Positions 52,058 to 60,565 of a stretch of 64,000 nucleotides of DNA are shown piece by piece; position 1 is the first letter of the stretch; every line of letters starts with the position of its first letter. The stretch spans positions 124,001-188,000 of the forward strand of contig NZ_HE578925.1 in the NCBI RefSeq assembly GCF_000313565.1, read 5' to 3'. Made by a program: the position numbers and the translations under genes. Under the pieces are notes generated by a model. It saw only the letters and a list, made by a program, of their open reading frames with translations. It was not told the DNA's origin and made no database searches. Source of the stretch: Dielma fastidiosa (GTDB taxonomy: Bacteria > Bacillota_I > Bacilli_A > Erysipelotrichales > Erysipelotrichaceae).

Positions 52058-54030
52058 ATGGATCTGTATTCTGGACGGTATATTGCAATTCTATATGAAT
52101 TTTTTGTATCTAAACAAACATTTCTGACTTCTGAAGAATTAGCAGAGAATTTAAAATGCAGTTCACGTACCATAAAGGAAGATATCAAATCATTAAATGC
52201 TTATTTGCGCCAAGAACTAATTGGTTTTATTGAATCAATTCCAGGCCGCGGATATCAATTAATTATTGAGGATCAAGGGAGAGGCAATCAATTAAAATTA
52301 ATGATTGAGCGCAGCTATGAGTTTTTCTTTGATAAAGATGTTGGCCGCATAAAGCTGAGAATATTTATTTTGAAGAAAATACTCGCAGTCCCTTCTTTAG
52401 AATATGCGGATCTCTTAGATGAAGTACATTTGACACAGTCTGCACTTAGACGTGATTTTGACTGGATTCGTGAATTTCTTCAATCTTATGATTTAAAGCT
52501 GAAAGTCGTAAATGATGCAATTCAGGTCAAGGGCAGTGAGCTTCAGCGCCGTAAGGCAATGCTTGAAGCTTTTTGTGATAATTATTATGGTCTTGATGAT
52601 GCATTACTTGTGAAAGAATTTAATTCCTTATTTTATGAAGATGATCAGGAATATGAAAATATTCGGCATGCATTCTTAAATATTCTGCGTCCTGAACAAA
52701 TTGTCATTAACGATTTATCAACCAAAAAACTTTCAGCTTATATATGCTTGGCAAAAAGACGCAATGCAGCTAATTGCCGATTATCCGCCTTTACTGATGA
52801 AGAGATTGACGAAACAGAAAAACTATACGAATATTCAGTAGTACAAAAGATATTCAATGATCCGCTGATTGCGGCTGGTAAATGGTATGACAAAAATGAA
52901 GTTATAGCATTTACACGCATGCTGCTGACGCATCGTGATATCGATTTAAGCCGGCATCGTGATGTTGAAACCATCCCACCAGTCTATCTATTAAAAGCAT
53001 CACAGAATTTACAAAGTACATTAGACTGCTTGAAAAATACGGTTTGGCAAGAATTATTTGCTTCTGAGTTATTTGCATCTTTGAACGCGATTTCTTATCT
53101 ATTGTGTTGCTTTTGACTCTCAGACATCGATTGGATTCAAATAAAGAAATTCAATTGGTAATCTATTCAAAATATGAGAATTATAATTTCACGCCCTTGG
53201 CTTTAGAATTAACGCGGGTATTTATTTATCATCTAAGCAGTGTGATGAATTGTTCTGTCAACGTCATGAATCTATCAATTATTCCTTCTGTTTTTGAATA
53301 TATTCTAAAACAGGTGAATTATGAGTATCATCGTCAAAATATTGCTGTTGTTTCCACGGCAGGCAGAATTGTCGCAGGCTATATAGCCAATGATTTAAAC
53401 AAGAAATTCAGCCGTTATATTCAAAGCCTTGCTGTATTAAATCTTTATGAGATGCGAAGCTTGAATTTCGACGATTTTGATTGTGTAATCTGTGATAAAA
53501 ATGATTACTACAAACGTTATCCAATTAAATTTGTTGCTTACACATCAATGACTAGCTTAGCCCAGGATGACCTTTATGGGAAAGTTTTTAAATCTGGCTA
53601 TGATCGTCATATATTGGATTTTATGAAGCGAATTACTAAGATCACAGAAGATGTGGTAAGTGATAATTTTAATGCATTGGTTAAATGTATATGTTTTCGT
53701 CATGCGGCAGAAAGTAAATTGACTGAACTTGAAAATGCTATCCTTTGGAAAAACTCACTCATTTCTTATGTTAAACGGCAGTGTTTAATTATTTTTTGTG
53801 ATATATCTCATACCAAGAAAGAATTTATTGAATTTTATCGGGTTAGCAAATTTGCCAAGTATGCAATAGTAGTATCCATAGATTATGGTTATGATTTATC
53901 TAAGATTAAATTGATTAATTCAATATTAGATCGGCTGATTGAAAATGATGGCTATTTTGATTTGATGCTTAGCGATACTTCAGCCGCTTATGATCAATTA
54001 TTTGACGATATTATTGAGAATCAGTCTTAG
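52058..54030 (+). pseudogene. BglG/Mga-type PTS-linked transcription activator, split by a one-base frameshift
   Basis: Reading frame 1 (52058-53116, 352 residues) gives an N-terminal HTH_11 (FLTSEELAENLKCSSRTIKEDI), a second HTH and most of a PRD-like region, ending at TGA. Frame 2 (53104-54030, 308 residues) continues with VLLLTLRHRL, an EIIB-like module (IAVVSTAGRIVAGYIA) and an EIIA-like end. Joined, the length is about 656, normal for this class. One extra G at 53104-53105 (TTGTG to TTGGTG) yields ISYLLVLLLTLRHRL, a continuous helix. No slippery heptamer for programmed shifting is seen. AGGAGG precedes the first ATG. It probably controlled the PTS genes directly downstream. Confidence 0.78.
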
Positions 54031-54054
54031 CGGAAGCAATTCCGCTTTTTTTTT
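54030..54054 (+). terminator. Intrinsic terminator after the regulator
   Basis: GCGGAA-GCAA-TTCCGC then T9. The stem starts in the stop codon. Confidence 0.9.
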
Positions 54055-54060
54055 CATCAG

Positions 54061-54097
54061 CATTCGTGAAAAAGCATGAGTTTCACGATATCGAATG
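54061..54097. promoter_or_regulatory. Inverted repeat, candidate operator of the PTS operon
   Basis: TCGTGAAA and TTTCACGA with a nine-base centre, enclosed by CATTCG and CGAATG. It lies just upstream of the cre-like site and the PTS genes, where a BglG/Mga-type activator would bind. Confidence 0.6.
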
Positions 54098-54100
54098 AAA

Positions 54101-54116
54101 AAGTAAGCGTTTACAT
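54101..54116. promoter_or_regulatory. Catabolite-responsive element (cre-like) before the PTS operon
   Basis: AAGTAAGCGTTTACAT matches the CcpA consensus WTGNAANCGNTNNCAW in all but one position. Repression by CcpA when better sugars are present is expected. Confidence 0.65.
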
Positions 54117-54157
54117 AGGCTGCCTGTAATGTGAAAATAAGGGCAGGAGGAAGGCAC

Positions 54158-54568
54158 ATGATTAAAATTTTTTTAGCTACACACGGTCATCTAGCCAGTG
54201 GTTTTAAAAGCTCTTTGGACATCCTTTTAGGTGATTCATCAAATGTTACTATTTTTGATGCTTACGTTGATGAACATTCTGTACAATCTAAATTGGATGA
54301 TTTCTATCGCAATGTTGATGAAAGAGATCAGGTATTTCTATTATCAGATTTATATGGCGGCAGTGTCAATCAAGCGATGTTTACTTATTTGAAGCATCAA
54401 AATACTACACTGATAACAGGGGTAAATTTAGCTTTGATTTTAGAGCTGGCAATGAAATTGGAACCATTGGATGAAAAGGCAATGAATCAGCTAGTTGAAA
54501 ATAGCCGCAAAGCATTATTAATTGTAAAAGATGACCAAACACAATTTTTTGATGATGATTTTTTCTAA
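54158..54568 (+). CDS. Mannose-family PTS enzyme IIA
   Basis: 136 residues. The opening IKIFLATHGHLASGFKSSL holds the phospho-accepting His9, and DLYGGSVNQA and the NLALILELAM helix complete the EIIA-Man fold. It accepts phosphate from HPr and passes it to IIB. The ATG at 54158 has GGAGGAAGG upstream. First gene of the PTS-nagA-chbG operon; 17 bases before IIB. Confidence 0.92.
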   Translation: MIKIFLATHGHLASGFKSSLDILLGDSSNVTIFDAYVDEHSVQSKLDDFYRNVDERDQVFLLSDLYGGSVNQAMFTYLKHQNTTLITGVNLALILELAMKLEPLDEKAMNQLVENSRKALLIVKDDQTQFFDDDFF

Positions 54569-54585
54569 AAGAAAGGAGGCATAGA

Positions 54586-55083
54586 ATGATTAATCTAATA
54601 CGTTTAGACGAACGCATGATTCATGGACAGATTGCTATTAAATGGTCGAAACATACTGGTGTGGATCGTATCATTGTAGCTAATGATGCGGCAGCAGCCA
54701 ATAGTATTGTTCAAAAATCATTAATGATGGCTGCTCCTTCTAATATTAAGGTAGCAATTAAAAGCATTGATGATGCGGTTCGTTTAATCAATGATCCGCG
54801 TTCAGATAAATTGAAAATATTGCTGATAGTGGCCAATCCTGTTGATTTATTAAAGATGGTTGAACAGGTAAAAGGAATTCCTAGAATCAATATTGGCAAT
54901 TATGGAAGAATTGCTGAGAAAAAGGGAAATCTTCAGCGATGCGCCTATGGCAGTAATTTATACGCATATGAAGATGAAGCAGCAATTTTCGCAAAGATTA
55001 TTCAAACTGGAATTGAATGTGTTTATCAAACAACTCCGGAAGATTATCCGGAACCATTAGCAAAAGTGCTGAAAATTAAATAA
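54586..55083 (+). CDS. Mannose-family PTS enzyme IIB
   Basis: 165 residues. LIRLDERMIHGQIAIKW carries the phospho-His13; later RINIGNYGRIAEKKG and VYQTTPEDYPEPL are conserved in IIB-Man/AgaB proteins. It transfers phosphate from IIA to the incoming sugar. Ribosome site AAAGGAGG before the ATG. 13 bases from IIC. Confidence 0.93.
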   Translation: MINLIRLDERMIHGQIAIKWSKHTGVDRIIVANDAAAANSIVQKSLMMAAPSNIKVAIKSIDDAVRLINDPRSDKLKILLIVANPVDLLKMVEQVKGIPRINIGNYGRIAEKKGNLQRCAYGSNLYAYEDEAAIFAKIIQTGIECVYQTTPEDYPEPLAKVLKIK

Positions 55084-55096
55084 GGAGGATGGCATT

Positions 55097-55891
55097 ATGA
55101 TTATCGATGCAATGAAGTTGAGTATTCTCTATTGGATTATTTTATTACTTGATACGTATATTTTATCATGGCAATGTTTAATGCGGCCAATAGTAGTAGC
55201 GCCGTTAGCGGGATTACTGCTTGGTGATCTTAAAACTGGAATTGTAATGGGAGCGGCTTTGGAATCAGTATTTATGGGGATTTCAGCAATCGGCGGTTCA
55301 GTGCCTGCGGATGTAACAACGGGCAGTATCATTGCAGTTGCGTTTACTGTTCTAACTGGTGCCGATATGGAAACCGGACTCGCTTTATCGTTACCAATTG
55401 GAACAGCAATGGCTTCAATTAATGGATTGTTTACACCAGTCTGGGGAGCTTTATCGCCTTATTGGGAAAAGCTGGCTGGCAGCGGCAATATTAAAAATTT
55501 TGAAATACAGGTCATGTTAGTCAATCTGCTGACACCGATTGTCAGTGCTGTCGTATTATTCTTTGCAGTAGCTTATGGGGTTGAAAGTCTGCAGGCTTTC
55601 TTAGCGGTTTTGCCAGCTTGGGTCATGACTGGCTTAGGCGCTGCCAGCGGTATGATGCTTGCGGTCGGTTTTGCAATTTTAACATCAATGATCTGGTCAA
55701 AAGAAATTGGTTATTTTTTCTTTTTGGGTTATGTGATGGTGGTTTATCTAGGTATGGGAACGCTGCCAATTGCTATTGTTGGTATTGTAATTGCGATAAC
55801 GATGTTTATGAATGAAAAACGGATCGTGGACTTAAAAAATCAGATTACATCATCGTCTCAGGTGATCAGCGATGAGGAGGATTTCTTCTAA
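55097..55891 (+). CDS. Mannose-family PTS enzyme IIC
   Basis: 264 residues, seven or eight membrane segments. Family blocks are visible: RPIVVAPLAGLLLGDLKTG, ALESVFMGISAIGGSVPAD and LPIGTAMASI. With IID it forms the sugar channel. AGGAGG precedes the ATG; the stop overlaps the IID start (TAATG). Confidence 0.92.
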   Translation: MIIDAMKLSILYWIILLLDTYILSWQCLMRPIVVAPLAGLLLGDLKTGIVMGAALESVFMGISAIGGSVPADVTTGSIIAVAFTVLTGADMETGLALSLPIGTAMASINGLFTPVWGALSPYWEKLAGSGNIKNFEIQVMLVNLLTPIVSAVVLFFAVAYGVESLQAFLAVLPAWVMTGLGAASGMMLAVGFAILTSMIWSKEIGYFFFLGYVMVVYLGMGTLPIAIVGIVIAITMFMNEKRIVDLKNQITSSSQVISDEEDFF

Positions 55892-56709
55892 TGGAAAAGA
55901 AAACTTTAAATCAGGATGAAAAACGCATTCTCAGGTCGATGTTTATTCGCTCACATTTAACTTTTGTTTCAGCGAATATGGTTAAGCTGGAAGCAAACGG
56001 TATGACGATGACGTTGATTCCTGCAATTGAACATATTTATAAGGATGATGAAGTAGGGAAAAGAGAAGCATATGCACGTTCACAGCAATTCTTCAATACA
56101 CATGCTGTACCATTTGCTTTTATCGCTGGCCTTGTTTACGCAATGGAAAAAGAGCATAAAGAAAACAATTCAGTGGATGGCAAAACAATTGAAAGTGTAA
56201 AAGCAGCTTTGATGGGACCAACAGCTGGTATGTTTGACAGTTTATTCTTTAATTGCCTGCGTATCATCGCTGCCGGTATCGGAATTGGATTATGCGCTGA
56301 GGGAAATATCTTAGGTTCAATTTTATTTGTATTAATCTATGGTGTTTCACAATCAGTCTGTAAATATTTCTTTGTAAATTGGGGTTATATTTATGGTACA
56401 TCATTTATCGATATGATATTTAATTCAGGTTTGATGGGAGCATTTACTAAATCGGCTTCTGTTTTAGGTATCATGATGGTAGGTGCGATGACGGCACAAA
56501 TGGTTAATGTGCCAATTAATTGGACATTGAATATTGGTCAGACATCATTAGTTGTTGGGGATGTATTAAACTCAATATTCCCAGGGTTCTTATCGGTATG
56601 TTTGCTGTTCTGGCTTGTCCACTTAATTAAAAAAGGAATTCGACCTACAACGTTGATTTTGATTATATTAGTTATTTCACTGTTAGGTGCATTTGTAGGT
56701 ATATTCTAA
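55891..56709 (+). CDS. Mannose-family PTS enzyme IID
   Basis: 272 residues. RSMFIRSHLTFVSANMVKLE at the N terminus and FFNTHAVPFAFIAGLVYAME, then ALMGPTAGMFDSLFFN, are signature motifs of IID; membrane segments lie in the C-terminal half. The complete A-B-C-D set is present, so uptake should be functional. Within the family, linkage to nagA and chbG suggests an N-acetylated amino sugar or its oligosaccharide, as for Aga-type systems (inference). Confidence 0.93.
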   Translation: MEKKTLNQDEKRILRSMFIRSHLTFVSANMVKLEANGMTMTLIPAIEHIYKDDEVGKREAYARSQQFFNTHAVPFAFIAGLVYAMEKEHKENNSVDGKTIESVKAALMGPTAGMFDSLFFNCLRIIAAGIGIGLCAEGNILGSILFVLIYGVSQSVCKYFFVNWGYIYGTSFIDMIFNSGLMGAFTKSASVLGIMMVGAMTAQMVNVPINWTLNIGQTSLVVGDVLNSIFPGFLSVCLLFWLVHLIKKGIRPTTLILIILVISLLGAFVGIF

Positions 56710-56726
56710 AGAAAGGGGATGTGGCA

Positions 56727-57929
56727 ATGATTTATAAGTCAGATCAAATATATACTGAAGATGGCTGCTTCAGCGGATATATGAAAGTGGAAAATGGCAA
56801 AATCTATGATTTTCTGATTGATGCAGGCACTGATGAAGTTATTGATTATACAGGCTATCGTATCATACCAGGCATTTTTGATACCCATAATCATGGCACG
56901 ATGGGCTATACAATTATGGGTGATGTGAAGAATAAGGAAGCTCATGTCAGAGGCTATTTAAAGGGTTTAGCATCCCAGGGTGTTACTGCAGTTCTCGCGA
57001 CGGCTGATTTACCTTTTTTTACCACTTTAGCGCAGATGGCAAGCCTTGAATTAGATGGCGCAAAAATTATTGGTATACATTCGGAAGGTCCTTTTTTAAA
57101 CCGAGTAGGTGAAAAGGGAATAGATACGGGTCATCCGGAAATTACCGATGAACTGCTTGAAAAAATGGTAGATGAGGCTGGCGGCATTTTAAAGCTGGTT
57201 GCATTGGCACCTGAGCTGCCGCATGCTGATGAAGCGATTGCATATTTTAAAGGGAAGGGTATTCGCGTAGCTTTTGCCCACAGTAACTGCAATTATGAAG
57301 AAGCAGTCACAGCTTTTCGTAAGGGTATTACAGTAACAACGCATACAGCAAATGTTATGAGCGGTATTCATCATCGAAGAATGGGTGGTTTAGGTGCTTG
57401 TATTCTTGATGCTTATGTCAATAATGAATTAATTTGCGATTTTATGCATGTATCAAAAGAAATGATTGACTTAATATTGCGCTGTAAAACACCAGATAAG
57501 ATTATGCTGGTTTCGGATAATACACCTTTGAGCGGCGCTCCGGTAGGGCGTTATATGTTAACTGTGAATGAAGATAACCGTATGGCTGTCAATATTGATG
57601 AAAAAGGGTATTGTCTCTCTGATACAGGACGCTTATGCGGTTCTACAAAGCCTGTTCTTACCGGCATCGGCAATTTAGTGGAACAGCTTCAAGTACCAAT
57701 GGAAACAGCGATTCAAATGGCTTCTTTAAATCCTGCGCGGGTTTACGGCATTGGCGATCACAAGGGTTCACTGGCAATTGGCAAGGATGCTGACTTTGTC
57801 GTGATAAATAATAATTATGAAGCATGTTATACATACAGTGAAGGACGTATGATTTATAATTCGGAAAAGGATACAGATTTATTTAATCAAGCATATCTGA
57901 ATGAAATTGCCTTTTGTGAGGATAAATAA
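56727..57929 (+). CDS. nagA: N-acetylglucosamine-6-phosphate deacetylase
   Basis: 400 residues, amidohydrolase fold. FDTHNHGTMGYT has the metal-binding HxH; IIGIHSEGPFLN holds the metal Glu; VAFAHSNCNYEEA and TTHTANVMSGIHHR carry further His ligands; MLVSDNTPLSG the catalytic Asp. The sequence departs from typical NagA at these sites (for example SDNTPLSG rather than TDAM), so the substrate may be a different N-acetylhexosamine 6-phosphate. ATG at 56727 has AAAGGGGATG upstream; a GTG two codons earlier is less likely. It removes acetate from the sugar phosphate delivered by the PTS. Confidence 0.88.
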   Translation: MIYKSDQIYTEDGCFSGYMKVENGKIYDFLIDAGTDEVIDYTGYRIIPGIFDTHNHGTMGYTIMGDVKNKEAHVRGYLKGLASQGVTAVLATADLPFFTTLAQMASLELDGAKIIGIHSEGPFLNRVGEKGIDTGHPEITDELLEKMVDEAGGILKLVALAPELPHADEAIAYFKGKGIRVAFAHSNCNYEEAVTAFRKGITVTTHTANVMSGIHHRRMGGLGACILDAYVNNELICDFMHVSKEMIDLILRCKTPDKIMLVSDNTPLSGAPVGRYMLTVNEDNRMAVNIDEKGYCLSDTGRLCGSTKPVLTGIGNLVEQLQVPMETAIQMASLNPARVYGIGDHKGSLAIGKDADFVVINNNYEACYTYSEGRMIYNSEKDTDLFNQAYLNEIAFCEDK

Positions 57930-57930
57930 A

Positions 57931-58734
57931 ATGAAAAAGAAACTTATTGTTGTTGCCGATGATTTTGGTTTTAGTGAAGCGTATAATTATGGTGTGATGA
58001 AGGCATATAAAGAGGGCATAGTGACAGTTGCTTCTTTAATGAGTAACATGGAAGCAGCACCTCATGCAGTAAAGCTGGCTAAAGAGTATCCTGATCTTAA
58101 TCTTACCCAACATACTAATTTTGTATCAGGGTACCCGGTGAGTGATCCGCACATGATACCATCGATGGTTGATGAAAATGGGAAATTTTATCGTTCTGTG
58201 CAATGGGCACCAACCAGCCCGCTAGACACTAAATGTCAAGGACATGTAGTAGTAAGCTATGAGGACGCAAAAACTGAAACATTGGCGCAGATGGCAAGAT
58301 TTAAAGCATTGACAGGACATGCTCCTAATCATTTTGAGGGTCATTCTGCAGGTACAGATGCGATTAATAAGGCTTTTCTGGAAATTAGTGAAAACACAGG
58401 CATTCATTGTATGGCTTTGCTGGATAAGGAAACTGATAGTCTGAAGCCGGCACATGAGTTGGTGATGGCAAACAACGAATACATGCTTGCGCTGCATCGA
58501 GGTATGTGTGTTGAAGATTTTATCAATACAGAGGGCTTTGGTCTGCTGGCCAGTCCGTATGAAATTAATGTGATGCATTTTCATCCTGGTTATGTAGATG
58601 CTTATATCCTTGATAATTCTACATTGACGATCCAGCGCTGCCGAGATCTTCAAGTCTTATGTGATTCACGGCTGCGAAGCTGGCTTGATGATCATAATAT
58701 TGAATTAACGGATTATAATGCGGTATATAAGTAG
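57931..58734 (+). CDS. chbG: ChbG/YdjC family carbohydrate deacetylase
   Basis: 267 residues. VVADDFGFSEAYNYGV gives the metal-binding Asp pair; GHAPNHFEGHSAG and MHFHPGYVDAYIL the remaining His ligands. ChbG removes an acetyl group from chitooligosaccharides or their 6-phosphates. Its start is one base past the nagA stop; the ribosome site AGGATAA is inside nagA. With PTS and NagA it makes a catabolic route for N-acetylated sugars; no glycosidase or deaminase is in the operon. Confidence 0.9.
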   Translation: MKKKLIVVADDFGFSEAYNYGVMKAYKEGIVTVASLMSNMEAAPHAVKLAKEYPDLNLTQHTNFVSGYPVSDPHMIPSMVDENGKFYRSVQWAPTSPLDTKCQGHVVVSYEDAKTETLAQMARFKALTGHAPNHFEGHSAGTDAINKAFLEISENTGIHCMALLDKETDSLKPAHELVMANNEYMLALHRGMCVEDFINTEGFGLLASPYEINVMHFHPGYVDAYILDNSTLTIQRCRDLQVLCDSRLRSWLDDHNIELTDYNAVYK

Positions 58735-58791
58735 TCCTTACAGCCGCATTGACTTTAAGAGAGCTGTGTGTTAGAATTCAAAATGAATGAA

Positions 58792-58821
58792 AAGGGAGAA
58801 GCGTGCTTCTTCCTTCTTTTT
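58792..58821 (+). terminator. Intrinsic terminator after the amino-sugar operon
   Basis: AAGGGAGAAG-CGTG-CTTCTTCCTT (one G-T) followed by CTTTTT. It lies 13 bases before the next start, so the exporter pair may partly depend on read-through. Confidence 0.75.
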
Positions 58822-58834
58822 AAAGGAGTAACTT

Positions 58835-60565
58835 ATGAAGCTGATCTTAAAGTATTTAAAACGTTATAAAAAGCTTCTGCTTTTTGATTTCTTGTCAGTG
58901 TTTGGCTTTGCGCTGGTAGAGCTTGGCATCCCAACGATAGTTGCACAGATGATCGATCAGGGAATTGCCAATCAGGACCCTCAGTTTATAAAAGAGCGCA
59001 CACTGGTGATACTGCTGATTGCTGTTTTGGGTGTATTTGGAACGATTTGTCTCGGTTATTGCAGCGCCCGCATCTCAATCAACATAACCCGTGATATCCG
59101 CTCAGATATCTTTAGACGCGTTCAGCAGTTTTCCCATGCGGAATTCAATAAGTTTGGGGTATCCAGTATGATAACCCGAACAAATAATGATGCGTTTCAG
59201 ATACAATTATTCGTAAATGTATTGCTGAGAACAGCTTTGCTGACACCGGTTATGTTTATCGTATCCATGGTGCTGACGATTCAGAATTCACTGCCGCTCT
59301 CGTTAGTGTTGGCGGCTTCGGTTCCATTTATTGTAGCCGGTGTTTATATTGTTGCGAAAAAAGCCGATCCGCTATCAACCCGTCAGCAAAAGGGCCTTGA
59401 TAAGCTGAATCAGGTAACCCGTGAAAACCTTACCGGCATTCGTGTCATCCGCGCGTTTAGAAACGATGAATTTGAAATGCAGCGGTTTGCACAGACTAAT
59501 GAAGATTATACGAATACATCAAGAAAGCTGTTTAAGCTGATGACGATTACACAGCCTTTGTTCTTTTTAATGCTGAATGCGGTCATTCTGATTATTTTCT
59601 GGCTTTCAGCTAATATGATTAATGTTGGTACACTCAGTGTCGGTCAGCTGACGGCTTTCCTTGAATATTGTTTCCATGCGATGTTTTCAATGATGCTTTT
59701 CTGTACAGTATTTATCATGTATCCAAGAGCGGCCGTATCCGCAAGCCGTATTCAGGCTGTTTTTGATACTGACATCAGTATAGTCAATCCTGAGAATGGG
59801 GTAACAGAAACGCCGATAAAAGGTAAAATTGAATTTGATCATGTAGATTTCGTATATCCAAATGGCGAGGAGGCTGTCTTAAAGGATATCTCTTTTAAGG
59901 CTGAAAAGGGTGAAACGGTGGCTTTTATTGGCTCAACCGGTTCTGGCAAGTCAACACTGATTAACCTGATTCCACGCTTTTATGATGTCACCCGCGGTTC
60001 AATCCGTATTGATGATGTTGATATCCGTGATTTTGATTTAAAAGCACTGCGTTCGCGTATCGGTTTTATTCCGCAGAAAGCATTGCTGTTTTCGGGCAGC
60101 ATCGGCAGCAATATCCGTTTTGGGCGTCTGGATGCGCCTGAGGATGAGGTAATTCATTCTTCACAGGTTGCACAGGCCTATGATTTTATTACTCAGAAGC
60201 CGCATCAGTTTGAGGAAGCAATTGCCGAGGGTGGTACGAATGTATCCGGCGGTCAGAAGCAGCGGTTATCAATTGCCAGAGCTTTATTGATTAAACCGGA
60301 AATCTATATTTTTGATGACAGCTTTTCAGCGTTGGATTTTAAAACCGATGCCCGTCTGCGCGCTGATCTGAAAGAAGAAACAAAAGATGCGATTACGTTG
60401 ATTGTCGCACAGCGAATCTCTACGATCATGGATGCGGATCAGATCATTGTGCTGAACGAGGGAAAAATCGTTGGGCATGGCACGCATCATGAGCTATTGA
60501 AGAACTGTACGATTTATCAGGAAATTGCGGCTTCTCAGCTCAGCGAGGAGGAATTGGCACGATGA
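58835..60565 (+). CDS. ABC exporter half-transporter, degenerate-site subunit
   Basis: 576 residues: six membrane helices (1 to about 310) and a nucleotide-binding domain with Walker A GSTGSGKST, Q-loop IPQKALL, an intact signature VSGGQKQR, and Walker B IYIFDDSFSALD, where Asp replaces the catalytic Glu. The switch His is Gln (VAQRIST). This is the inactive-site partner of a heterodimer. AAAGGAG precedes the ATG. Its end overlaps the second subunit by four bases (ATGA). Substrate unknown; drugs or peptides are typical for the group. Confidence 0.9.
   Translation: MKLILKYLKRYKKLLLFDFLSVFGFALVELGIPTIVAQMIDQGIANQDPQFIKERTLVILLIAVLGVFGTICLGYCSARISINITRDIRSDIFRRVQQFSHAEFNKFGVSSMITRTNNDAFQIQLFVNVLLRTALLTPVMFIVSMVLTIQNSLPLSLVLAASVPFIVAGVYIVAKKADPLSTRQQKGLDKLNQVTRENLTGIRVIRAFRNDEFEMQRFAQTNEDYTNTSRKLFKLMTITQPLFFLMLNAVILIIFWLSANMINVGTLSVGQLTAFLEYCFHAMFSMMLFCTVFIMYPRAAVSASRIQAVFDTDISIVNPENGVTETPIKGKIEFDHVDFVYPNGEEAVLKDISFKAEKGETVAFIGSTGSGKSTLINLIPRFYDVTRGSIRIDDVDIRDFDLKALRSRIGFIPQKALLFSGSIGSNIRFGRLDAPEDEVIHSSQVAQAYDFITQKPHQFEEAIAEGGTNVSGGQKQRLSIARALLIKPEIYIFDDSFSALDFKTDARLRADLKEETKDAITLIVAQRISTIMDADQIIVLNEGKIVGHGTHHELLKNCTIYQEIAASQLSEEELAR

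Noticed and set aside
53095-53120. Programmed -1 frameshift in the PTS regulator
   Set aside because: No slippery heptamer, pseudoknot or upstream ribosome-like stimulator is evident; a simple base loss explains it better.
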